A DNA stretch of 41,412 bases from Bacilli bacterium (GTDB lineage: Bacteria; Bacillota_I; Bacilli_A; RF39; UBA660). This document shows positions 7,367 to 14,825 of the stretch, in pieces; the first letter of the stretch is position 1; the number at the start of each line of letters is the position of its first letter. The position numbers and the translations under genes were made by a program. Below the pieces are notes generated by a model. It was not told the origin of the DNA. It saw only the letters and a list, made by a program, of their open reading frames with translations, and made no database searches. The stretch covers positions 1 to 41,412 of the forward strand of contig JAGAFD010000008.1 of NCBI GenBank assembly GCA_017612805.1, given 5' to 3'.

Positions 7367-7627
7367 ATGAATTTTTATATGAAAGACAATGAAGAAGTTA
7401 TGATGGATAATAATATGGATATGGGAGCAAGTACATGCCCAATTATGGAATGTCCACAAGAACGCATCGTTAATCGTTATATGTATTATAATGTTCCCCA
7501 TTTAATTCCTTGTAATACCAGAATTATTAATCATCATATTTATCGCCATACTTACCAACCAATTTATACTTGTTGCGAAGAAAATGTATGTAGTGAAATA
7601 AACGCTACAAATCCTTGTAATTTTTAG
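7367..7627 (+). CDS. CotD-like spore coat protein
   Basis: This small protein of 86 residues is rich in Cys, His, Tyr and Asn. The block VPHLIPCNTRIINHHIYRH (about residues 44-62) resembles the CotD family pattern (vPH..P.hT..vNHh...H.y.P) of inner spore coat proteins. Acidic and Met-rich residues open the protein, and cysteines are paired near the middle and end. The ATG at 7367 follows an AAAGG site by 10 or more bases. It is flanked by terminators on both sides, so it is monocistronic. The family assignment is by motif reading and moderate; the organism's ability to sporulate is unknown. Confidence 0.6.
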   Translation: MNFYMKDNEEVMMDNNMDMGASTCPIMECPQERIVNRYMYYNVPHLIPCNTRIINHHIYRHTYQPIYTCCEENVCSEINATNPCNF

Positions 7628-7628
7628 T

Positions 7629-7648
7629 AAAGCCAATATGGCTTTTTT
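7629..7648 (+). terminator. Terminator of the CotD-like gene
   Basis: AAAGCCA/TGGCTTT (7629-7635 with 7639-7645), with a 3-base loop and a T-run, lies a few bases past the stop codon. Confidence 0.8.
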
Positions 7649-7678
7649 ATGTTATACTTTTATTAGGAAAGTGATTAT

Positions 7679-9520
7679 ATGGCAATAACTAAAACAAACT
7701 TTGTAGAAATGACGCGTTGTGTTAAATATCCATTTTTAGAAGATTTAAAAAGAGATATTTTAACTAGTGATATGACGCTGGAAGAATATCAAAGTCAAGA
7801 ATTAAAGAGTTCTTTAAAAGAGATTGTTGGCGAAATGATTGATCTTGATGAAGATGGTAATTTAGTTGATAAGACTGATACTATTGATATTCAACTTGAA
7901 GCAATGTTGCCATACTATAAAGAAGTTGAAATTGAAGCAGCAAAAGTAGTTGAAAAACAATTTGGTGGTATTTCTAAGTTTGCTGAATCAACGTATGATC
8001 AAGAGTTATATGATACCAATATTAATGGGATTAGATATTTATGTTATATCGATATTTTTAATGAAGTTGATAATAAGAAAAATATTATTGAAGTTAAAGC
8101 TACTACTTCAAATGCTTTTGCTTCCCTTGGCTATAAAAAAGATGAAATAGATTATCCATTATTAAAAAAGATTGGAAATGTTTATCATTTAGCTGATCTT
8201 TTAGGTGAAGAAATTGCTGATCCAATTAAATACCAAAATGCCCGAAATAAACTATTTAATCGCTTTTTAGATGGTAAATATGTTTTTGATTTAGCTTTTC
8301 AAAGATATATTATTGAACATGAATTAGCGGCTTCAAATAATGAGGCTAAGTTAAGTGATTATCATTATTATTTAGCAGTTTTAAATCACGAATATGTTTT
8401 TCCGGGAAAATACGAGGATGGTAAACCAGTTTATGAGCCTGATCTTTTAGGTGAAGAAATTATTACTTTCATTGATTTAGATCAAATAACTAAGGAATTC
8501 CAACCAATTATTGATGATTTAAGAATTAGGTTAGAAAAATGCTTGTTAGCTGATAATATGACAAATTGTGAATTAGGGGAGTATTGCTGTTATAAAAAAC
8601 GTAACATGTGTAAGTATTTTAAACCAGTTTGTGGTAGCCTTATTCCAGAACATCATTCCAGTTTAACTTTTATGCGTAATCGTGGTATTGAAACACCTGA
8701 TGGAAAGTTAGTAGGGGTAGAATTAATTAATCACGGTTATTTAAATATGCTAGATATTCCAAAAGAATATATTAAAAATCAAAATCATTTAATACAATAT
8801 GAGTGTGTGGAACATAATGAGGTTTATGTTGATAAAGAAAAAATAAAAGCTGGGATTGCAAGTTTAAAATATCCATTATATCATTTAGATTTTGAAACAT
8901 TCCCATGCCCAATGCCTAGATATCGTGGGGAAAAACCTTATACACAATCAGTATTTGAATTTAGCCTACACACGGAAGTTAGTCCAGGAGTATGTGATAA
9001 AGATAAAGATAATTATGTCTTCTTAGCTCGTGATTTTAATGATTGCAGATTAGATTGTGTAAAGGAATTAGTTCGTTTAACCCAAAAACCAGGAACATTA
9101 TTAGCACAAAATGTTTCTTTTGAAAGAAGTCGTATTAAAGAACTTGCTAATATCTTTAAGGAATATAAAGAACCATTAATGCGTCTATATGATAATTATT
9201 TTGATTTAATATGGTTAGTTAATACTAATCAAGAACTATATCAAAGCCTTGGTTTTACGAAAGATGAAGCTAGTAGGGTAAATTATTATGATAAAGCTTT
9301 AGATGGCTCTTATTCGATTAAAAAGACTTTACCAGTATTTAGTGATCTATCTTATAAGAATTTAGATGTTAAGAATGGTACGGAAGCAATTGTTACGTAT
9401 GCTAACTATGATAAAATGAGTGTTGAAGAGCGAAACTTAAAGTATGAATCCTTAATTACTTACTGTAAACAAGATACTTGGGCTATGGTCGTAATTTTAG
9501 ATGCTTTACGCAATTTGTAA
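7679..9520 (+). CDS. DUF2779 protein: PD-(D/E)XK-like plus DEDD-exonuclease-like domains
   Basis: This is a 613-residue cytoplasmic protein. The N-terminal half looks like a Cas4/RecB-type nuclease: Asp125 and the EVK triad (138-140) form the PD-(D/E)XK signature. Cys14 and a later cluster (CELGEYCCYKKRNMC, about 297-311) could bind an iron-sulfur cluster. The C-terminal half begins with HLDFE (402-406), which resembles DEDD exonuclease motif I, and ends with YCKQDTWAM, like motif III. DUF2779 proteins occur widely in Mollicutes and relatives. A DNA repair or defence role is inferred; no partner genes adjoin. An extended -10 (TGTTATACT, 7650-7658) precedes it. Confidence 0.75.
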   Translation: MAITKTNFVEMTRCVKYPFLEDLKRDILTSDMTLEEYQSQELKSSLKEIVGEMIDLDEDGNLVDKTDTIDIQLEAMLPYYKEVEIEAAKVVEKQFGGISKFAESTYDQELYDTNINGIRYLCYIDIFNEVDNKKNIIEVKATTSNAFASLGYKKDEIDYPLLKKIGNVYHLADLLGEEIADPIKYQNARNKLFNRFLDGKYVFDLAFQRYIIEHELAASNNEAKLSDYHYYLAVLNHEYVFPGKYEDGKPVYEPDLLGEEIITFIDLDQITKEFQPIIDDLRIRLEKCLLADNMTNCELGEYCCYKKRNMCKYFKPVCGSLIPEHHSSLTFMRNRGIETPDGKLVGVELINHGYLNMLDIPKEYIKNQNHLIQYECVEHNEVYVDKEKIKAGIASLKYPLYHLDFETFPCPMPRYRGEKPYTQSVFEFSLHTEVSPGVCDKDKDNYVFLARDFNDCRLDCVKELVRLTQKPGTLLAQNVSFERSRIKELANIFKEYKEPLMRLYDNYFDLIWLVNTNQELYQSLGFTKDEASRVNYYDKALDGSYSIKKTLPVFSDLSYKNLDVKNGTEAIVTYANYDKMSVEERNLKYESLITYCKQDTWAMVVILDALRNL

Positions 9521-9597
9521 AGTTGTGTCAAATTTTACAAAAATAGTGTATACCGTGTCAAATGTTTAGTACAATGTTATTGTAAGGACGTGATTAA

Positions 9598-9798
9598 ATG
9601 CTATATCCATCAATTGACAAGTTACTAAATATTGTTGATTCTAAGTATATTTTGGTTCATGTTGCTTCAAAGCGTTCTAAACAAATGCAAGAACATAAAC
9701 ACTTTCAATTGAATGAATCAGAATATAAAAGTAAGAAAGAACTTGGACGTGCATTAGAAGAATTAGAAAAAGGTCTAATAACTATTAAAAGAGCTTAG
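9598..9798 (+). CDS. rpoZ: RNA polymerase omega subunit
   Basis: This 66-residue protein opens YPSIDKLLNIVDSKYILVHV, the conserved omega core that clasps the beta' C-terminus, followed by ASKRSKQM. An AAGGACGTGATT site precedes the ATG. The leader (9523-9565) holds two copies of GTGTCAAAT about 32 bases apart, of unknown meaning. The gene is monocistronic; its 3' end forms part of a terminator. Confidence 0.88.
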   Translation: MLYPSIDKLLNIVDSKYILVHVASKRSKQMQEHKHFQLNESEYKSKKELGRALEELEKGLITIKRA

Positions 9799-9808
9799 AC
9801 CTTTTTTT
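9771..9808 (+). terminator. Terminator of rpoZ
   Basis: AGGTCTAA (9771-9778) pairs with TTAGACCT (9795-9802) across a 16-base loop, followed by a T-run. The stop codon lies in the 3' arm. Confidence 0.75.
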
Positions 9809-9821
9809 ATGCAAAAAATAC

Positions 9822-9850
9822 TTGCATAGTTTTAAATTTTATGTTAAGAT
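9822..9850 (+). promoter_or_regulatory. Promoter of tRNA-Ala
   Basis: TTGCAT (9822-9827) and TAAGAT (9845-9850) are separated by 17 bases. The start would be near 9857, six bases before the mature tRNA. Confidence 0.6.
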
Positions 9851-9862
9851 TACTTTGTCATT

Positions 9863-9939
9863 GGGGAATTAGCTCAGCTGGCTAGAGCACCTGCCCTGCA
9901 CGCAGGGGGTCGCGGGTTCGAATCCCACATTCTCCACCA
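9863..9939 (+). tRNA. tRNA-Ala (anticodon TGC)
   Basis: A full cloverleaf is visible: acceptor GGGGAAT/ATTCTCC with one G-U pair, D arm AGCTCAGCTGGCTAGAGC, anticodon loop CCTGCAC with TGC, T arm GCGGGTTCGAATCCCAC, discriminator A and an encoded CCA. Confidence 0.95.
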
Positions 9940-9952
9940 TTATGATAATTAG

Positions 9953-9977
9953 CTAGGTTTAGAACCTAGTTTTTTTA
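9953..9977 (+). terminator. Terminator of tRNA-Ala
   Basis: CTAGGTT/AACCTAG (9953-9959 with 9963-9969), with a 3-base loop, is followed by seven Ts. Confidence 0.85.
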
Positions 9978-9980
9978 AAC

Positions 9981-10002
9981 CCGCACCTTATGCTAGGTGT
10001 GG
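9981..10002. repeat. GC-rich inverted repeat upstream of the gene at 10028
   Basis: CCGCACCT (9981-9988) pairs with AGGTGTGG (9995-10002), 8 bp with one G-T, across a 6-base loop. There is no T-run; it is followed by TAATATATATAAC, which could contain a -10. It may be an operator or a leader hairpin. No good -35 is visible. Confidence 0.4.
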
Positions 10003-10027
10003 TAATATATATAACAGGGTGAGGTTT

Positions 10028-10534
10028 ATGGATTTAGTATATGAAAAAAACTTTCAAACATTATGTAGTAATCCTTTTTTTACAATAATTGCTCATCGTT
10101 ATCATGGTCAACCTATTGATAAGATTATTGAACATATTTATGAAGAATTAATTGAGTTTGAAAGTAATTATTTATTAAGTGGCAAATCTTGTATTGTTTA
10201 TCCTAATATTACTAGTCAAATTGCTATTAAGCAGTATGCTTGTAATTTATCAATTGATAGTATTTTAAAAGGAGAACATTATTTACGTTTTAATCCATTA
10301 ATTATTGCTACCTATGAACCAGAAAACTATAAAAGTTATGAAACCTATGTTTTAAAAAGGCCAATTATTTGTCGTGAATCATTTTATAATGATTTACCTC
10401 AAGATATTAGTGACTTAGATGATTTTGCTTGTCATGCCGAATCAGGGTATAACACTGATTGTTATCCTAATATTAATTTTTCTCATTTTTATGATCAAAT
10501 TGGTGGAGCATTTGTTTTAAAACGCATTAGGTAA
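10028..10534 (+). CDS. Protein of unknown function, 168 residues
   Basis: I do not recognise a family. The protein is soluble, without signal peptide or membrane segment, and mixed alpha/beta by composition, with aromatic and acidic residues throughout (for example IIEHIYEELIEFE, residues 33-45) and scattered cysteines. ATG 10028 is chosen because GGGTGAGG lies directly upstream; an in-frame GTG at 10019 would bury that site. It converges on yolD with an 8-base overlap at the ends. A long-stem terminator within the tail of yolD ends its transcript. Confidence 0.65.
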   Translation: MDLVYEKNFQTLCSNPFFTIIAHRYHGQPIDKIIEHIYEELIEFESNYLLSGKSCIVYPNITSQIAIKQYACNLSIDSILKGEHYLRFNPLIIATYEPENYKSYETYVLKRPIICRESFYNDLPQDISDLDDFACHAESGYNTDCYPNINFSHFYDQIGGAFVLKRIR

Positions 10535-10853
10535 TTTTAATGATTTGGTAAAAAGAAATTGTTTGATGATTAGTTAAAACAATTTCTTTTTTTATGCTAT
10601 CTAATTTGGTAATAACGCCTTTAATATTATGGGTTTCGTTATTGATATAGTAGGTAATATTAATAACACTTTTAGTAGCAAGGGCTTTTTTAAGTTTATT
10701 TTCGTTATTAATAATAACTTCTTCATCAAATTCAGGCGGAGTGAAGTGTTTACGTTCTTGCTCTAATTCTAAAATTAAATTAGTTCCGTCAACAACAGAA
10801 TTAAAAGCACCCCATTTGGCAATCCCGCGTTTAACTGTTTGCTCGTTATTCAT
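10527..10853 (-). CDS. YolD-like protein
   Basis: This 108-residue protein has the YolD signature near its start, RGIAKWGAFNSVVDG (about residues 9-23), and the later acidic segment. YolD proteins accompany UmuC/UvrX-type polymerases on Firmicute chromosomes and plasmids and are thought to be their partner, in the manner of UmuD. ATG 10853 has an ideal GGAGG site and overlaps the end of the polymerase gene by 8 bases, which indicates coupled translation. Its function is known only by association. Confidence 0.8.
   Translation of the reverse strand: MNNEQTVKRGIAKWGAFNSVVDGTNLILELEQERKHFTPPEFDEEVIINNENKLKKALATKSVINITYYINNETHNIKGVITKLDSIKKEIVLTNHQTISFYQIIKIT
10552..10593. terminator. Terminator embedded in the 3' coding end of yolD
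   Basis: AAAGAAATTGTTT (10552-10564) pairs perfectly with AAACAATTTCTTT (10577-10589), 13 bp, followed by a T-run on the plus strand and a shorter one on the minus strand. It ends the plus-strand gene but lies inside the minus-strand coding sequence. Confidence 0.75.
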
Positions 10854-12096
10854 GGTGGCCTCCGATTTTTTCATTACGTTCTTTAGCCGTTGAATCAGCA
10901 TATAGGCTAGTACCTTTTAAAATACTATTCTTACCAAAACGTTTTTTAATACTGTCAATTGTTTCATTTAAATCATCTTCTTTTTTAGTTTCGCTAAAAT
11001 TTTCAAAGAGATTTAGTTGTTCCGAAGTTTTTTCGGTTAAACCACCAATTGATAAACTAACTTTACGAATCGGTTCATCACAATAATAGCGATCCATAAT
11101 TAATAAACATTCGGTATAGATAGTATTGTCTTTATCGGTGGGATTATCTAATTTTACGGAATGATAAAAACCACCTAAAGTGTTTTTGGAATAAGTTAGG
11201 CCAAAACCAATAACACTACCAACATATTTACTATTTCTTAAACGGGCCGTTAATACTTCAATCATTTCTTTAATAATGATTTTTACATTATCACCATTAT
11301 AGTCTTTAAATAAGACTTGGCTATGGGAGAAGGATTTATCTTTAGCTTGATGATTAAAGGTGGCAATAATGCTATTATCAATTCCATTAGCATGTTCCCA
11401 TAATTCATAGCCAATAACGCCATATAATTGTTTTAATTTATATGGATCATAGATAGCTAAATCGCCAATCGTATTAATTCCTAAACGATTTAGTTTAGCT
11501 TCCATTCTTGGCCCAATTCCCCAGAATTTTGATAATGGGGTAATTGGGAAAAACTTACTTTCAATATCATCATAGGTCCATTTACAAATCCCGTTTTTAT
11601 GTTTTTTAGCTTCGGTATCCATAGCAACTTTAGCAATTAACATATTTGGCCCAATACCACAAGTAGCTGTAAGCCCTGTACGAGCTTCGATTTCTTTTAA
11701 GATATCTTCCGCGATTTCATAATCTGTTTTTTGATACATTTTTAAGTAATTAGTTAAATCTAAAAAGCATTCATCAATCGAATAAATATGTAAGTCTTCA
11801 GGAGCAACATAATCGAGATAAACATCGATTACTTCTTTACTTTTTTTAATATATAAGTTCATTCTTGGGGGTACTTTGATATATTTAATATCTTTTGGAA
11901 TTTCATATAATCTAGTACGACCTTTAATTCCTTGATTTTTTAAATAAGGAGTTACGGCTAGGGTAATAGCACCCTTATTTGAACCAGCTACTACTAGGGG
12001 TGTAGTAAATGGATCAAGCCCACGTTCAATACATTCGCATGATGCAAAAAAGCTTTTTAAATCAACAACAATAATGTTTCTGTTTATTCGATCCAT
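10846..12096 (-). CDS. Y-family DNA polymerase (UmuC/UvrX-like)
   Basis: This is a translesion DNA polymerase of 416 residues. The catalytic acidic residues are Asp12 in VVDLKSFFAS and Asp108-Glu109 in YSIDECFLDL. Helix-hairpin-helix sequence (GIGPRMEAKLNRLGI) and a little-finger domain follow. Near the C-terminus EQLNLFENF contains a beta-clamp-binding motif (QLNLF). ATG 12096 is chosen because GGTGGTGAT precedes it and the family opening matches. It forms an operon with yolD. A LexA-like palindrome lies just upstream, which would fit SOS control. Confidence 0.9.
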   Translation of the reverse strand: MDRINRNIIVVDLKSFFASCECIERGLDPFTTPLVVAGSNKGAITLAVTPYLKNQGIKGRTRLYEIPKDIKYIKVPPRMNLYIKKSKEVIDVYLDYVAPEDLHIYSIDECFLDLTNYLKMYQKTDYEIAEDILKEIEARTGLTATCGIGPNMLIAKVAMDTEAKKHKNGICKWTYDDIESKFFPITPLSKFWGIGPRMEAKLNRLGINTIGDLAIYDPYKLKQLYGVIGYELWEHANGIDNSIIATFNHQAKDKSFSHSQVLFKDYNGDNVKIIIKEMIEVLTARLRNSKYVGSVIGFGLTYSKNTLGGFYHSVKLDNPTDKDNTIYTECLLIMDRYYCDEPIRKVSLSIGGLTEKTSEQLNLFENFSETKKEDDLNETIDSIKKRFGKNSILKGTSLYADSTAKERNEKIGGHHE

Positions 12097-12108
12097 ACCA
12101 TCACCACC

Positions 12109-12120
12109 AAACAAATGTTT
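12109..12120. promoter_or_regulatory. Possible LexA (SOS) box upstream of the UmuC-like gene
   Basis: AAACAAATGTTT is a near palindrome matching 9 of 12 positions of the Bacillus LexA core GAACATATGTTC. It lies 13 bases before the start codon and just downstream of a minus-strand TATAAT (12134-12129), a position suited to repression. Confidence 0.4.
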
Positions 12121-12212
12121 CTGTAATTATTATAACAATAATTTGAAAAAAGTCTAGTGCATTTTAGAATTTTTTTGTATAATATAATTTATAAAGAATG
12201 GAGATACTAAGC

Positions 12213-12818
12213 ATGAAAAAAATTGCTATAATTGGATTAATCTTAGCTTGTTTATTTTTAACAAGTTGTCATAAACAAACTACATATATTAAATCCGGAT
12301 CTATTGAAGGAATTACTTTTAAAGAAACTGATGAAGCAACTAATTATGTAAAAATTGAAATGTATTCAGATGATTTAATTTTAATTGAATTAAATGAAAC
12401 CGTAGCGCCAATAACAGTAGCTAACTTTAAAAAATTAGTTGCGGATAAGTTTTATGATGATGTTAAATTTCATCGCGTTATTAAAAATTTTGTAATTCAA
12501 GCGGGAATTAATAATAATAAAGAAGCTGAAAATATTGAAGGTGAGTTTGCTTCAAATGGCCATCCTAATACTTTACTTCATAAACGTGGTGTAATATCAA
12601 TGGCTCGGGTATCAGGGCAACCTAATTCGGCATCTAGTCAATTCTTTATTATGCATCAAGATAATTCATCCCTTGATGGTGATTATGCTGCATTTGGAAA
12701 AGTAATTGCTGGTTTAGATACGGTTGATAAAATTGCTTCCGTTAATACTGATAATAATGATTCACCAATTTTTGAACAAAAAATTAAAACAATTCGTTTC
12801 ATTTCTATTTCCAAATAA
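12213..12818 (+). CDS. Cyclophilin-type peptidyl-prolyl isomerase, lipoprotein
   Basis: This protein of 201 residues has a lipoprotein signal peptide ending LFLTSC (Cys19), so it should be anchored outside the membrane. The cyclophilin fold shows FHRVIKNFVIQAG and the catalytic/binding segment SASSQFFIMHQ, followed by AAFGKVIAGLDTVDKI. It would catalyse prolyl isomerisation in exported proteins. ATG 12213 follows a GGAGAT site; an in-frame start 15 bases earlier would lengthen the signal peptide oddly. A TATAAT lies at 12178-12183. Confidence 0.9.
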   Translation: MKKIAIIGLILACLFLTSCHKQTTYIKSGSIEGITFKETDEATNYVKIEMYSDDLILIELNETVAPITVANFKKLVADKFYDDVKFHRVIKNFVIQAGINNNKEAENIEGEFASNGHPNTLLHKRGVISMARVSGQPNSASSQFFIMHQDNSSLDGDYAAFGKVIAGLDTVDKIASVNTDNNDSPIFEQKIKTIRFISISK

Positions 12819-12869
12819 AAAAATATATGTTAAACTTAAATTGTAACAATAGTCAGGGGAGTTATATTA

Positions 12870-14813
12870 ATGGAAAATACAATTGTAAATATGCATGAAA
12901 TTAATGAAAAAAATATCAAGGCAAAAGAAATAAACTACTACGTTTATCAAGATTTAGTTAGAATCGAAGACACCGATTATAAAAATCGTGGTATAAAGTT
13001 TTATAACATTAGTGACGGTTCTTTCTATTTTGAGATTAAAGATGTTAATAATGTAGTAGCAATTATTCAGGATGGTCTTGATTTTTTTGTTCAATATAAA
13101 AATGGAACAATAATTCCTCATTTAAGTAAGGATTGGTATAGTGCCAGTAAAATAATGCCTTATAGTCGTGAAATTGATCTATTAAAAGAAGCTTTCTTTA
13201 ATGGAAAAACTAAGCCTTCAATTAAAGATAATCAACATATTCACGCTATTACGAAATATAAAATTAGTTCACGTTATTTGATTGAAAAACGTAGAATGGG
13301 TTATATGTTATTTAATATTACGGATCAATTAGTATCATTATTAGATGACTATAAAAGAATGGCTAATTTTATTAGTATTAAAAGAAAAAAATTAGTTTTA
13401 TTTGAAAAACATGAAGACGTACCAACAAAGTATGGATTATATGACGTAATTGATAATTGTGAATATGTATTAGATGAAGAAACATATAAAAGTCTTCGTT
13501 GTCGTAAGCCAGACGTATTTAAAATATCTTTAATTAAACAAGAATTAGAACAATTCTTTAATACGGGTGTTACTCAAGATTTTCATGTTATTAAAGGGAT
13601 AAATATTTTAGCAACTAAAGAATTTGTACCATCAAAAGATTTAAGAAAAGTAAGAATTCGTAAACCACTTATTCATGATACTATTAGTCCGGAAGAACTT
13701 GGCATGAAACGTAAAGAGGAAAAAGAGCGTATTAAAGAAGCGGGAATTCAATCACAAACTAAGAATGCTTTATATCAATTGAATAATCCGCCACGTGAAA
13801 TCCCAGACTTTGAACCAGAGTATATTGATAATTATTTAGAAATCTTAAATGGTGGAAAGAAACCTATTATTAAACCATTAAGTATTGTTAAAGAAGAAAA
13901 AGAACATGAAGCTAAACCAGTGCGTTTAATGAAACGCAAAGCTCTTGAAGAACTAAATACTTACGTTGCACCACAACGTGATATGGTCGTTATGGAAAAG
14001 AATAATTGTAAGTTCTTATATGATGCTAGTATGTATTATGTTGAGAATGAAGATATCGATCCGGAAGAATATAATTATGTTCAATCCGATGAATTTGATT
14101 TTGATTTAGATGATCCCCTTTATCGTCAATCACTTGCTTATAAGGATAGGGATTTATTAAAAGAGCCTTCTTTTATTAAAACGAAAGTTTTCTTATTTAG
14201 TAATCATGAAACCCCAATTTTTGAAATATATCATTGTGAAGGCCTTATTCAATATGGACCAGCACATTTCTATGCTATATCAAGAGGTACTAAATATCGC
14301 ATTAATGATAATATAAGTGAATATATTCATTATTTAGATTGTCCAATTCCTGAACTTAGCGATGCATTTAAAGGTTGCGAGTTAGGAAGCATTACACCGG
14401 AAGAACGTCGTAATTATTATTTAAAAAATGCTTTACATAATCGTCGTTATAATCTAACAATGCCGGGTTGTTTATATGATATGAATTTGAATTTCCCTGG
14501 TGGTCATTATCCACTTAAAGATATTGCAGATATCATTATTAATGATCAATATATGATAATCAATAATGGTATTTATGATATGGTTAATTATCGTTACTAT
14601 GATTATTCTAAAAAATATGGTCGTATTACTTTATTAAAGGATAAAAATAATAATGGTCATCCGGTATTATGGGGTCTTTCAATACCGGATCATGATACGG
14701 TTATCTTTGATGGTATTACCGGAGAAGAGTTATTTCTAAAAAAACGAATTAAAGCTAGAAGAAATGCCCCTAAAGTATTAAAAATGACATTTAAAAATAA
14801 ACCTAAGAAATAG
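12870..14813 (+). CDS. Large protein of unknown function, 647 residues
   Basis: I do not recognise a family. The protein has no signal peptide or membrane helix. Much of it reads as short beta strands with aromatic residues and turns (for example KFYNISDGSFYFEI, about residues 43-56; NNGIYDMVNYRYYDY near the C-terminus), hinting at a repeat-built beta protein such as a propeller. A charged middle section (about 260-380) may be a linker. A GGGG-type ribosome site precedes the ATG. It ends in a terminator shared with tmcAL. Confidence 0.7.
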   Translation: MENTIVNMHEINEKNIKAKEINYYVYQDLVRIEDTDYKNRGIKFYNISDGSFYFEIKDVNNVVAIIQDGLDFFVQYKNGTIIPHLSKDWYSASKIMPYSREIDLLKEAFFNGKTKPSIKDNQHIHAITKYKISSRYLIEKRRMGYMLFNITDQLVSLLDDYKRMANFISIKRKKLVLFEKHEDVPTKYGLYDVIDNCEYVLDEETYKSLRCRKPDVFKISLIKQELEQFFNTGVTQDFHVIKGINILATKEFVPSKDLRKVRIRKPLIHDTISPEELGMKRKEEKERIKEAGIQSQTKNALYQLNNPPREIPDFEPEYIDNYLEILNGGKKPIIKPLSIVKEEKEHEAKPVRLMKRKALEELNTYVAPQRDMVVMEKNNCKFLYDASMYYVENEDIDPEEYNYVQSDEFDFDLDDPLYRQSLAYKDRDLLKEPSFIKTKVFLFSNHETPIFEIYHCEGLIQYGPAHFYAISRGTKYRINDNISEYIHYLDCPIPELSDAFKGCELGSITPEERRNYYLKNALHNRRYNLTMPGCLYDMNLNFPGGHYPLKDIADIIINDQYMIINNGIYDMVNYRYYDYSKKYGRITLLKDKNNNGHPVLWGLSIPDHDTVIFDGITGEELFLKKRIKARRNAPKVLKMTFKNKPKK

Positions 14814-14825
14814 GTTTATTTTTTT
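14796..14825. terminator. Bidirectional terminator between the 647-residue gene and tmcAL
   Basis: AATAAACCTA/TAGGTTTATT (14796-14805 with 14811-14820) has an AGAAA loop, with T-runs on both strands. It overlaps the 3' ends of both convergent genes. Confidence 0.8.
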
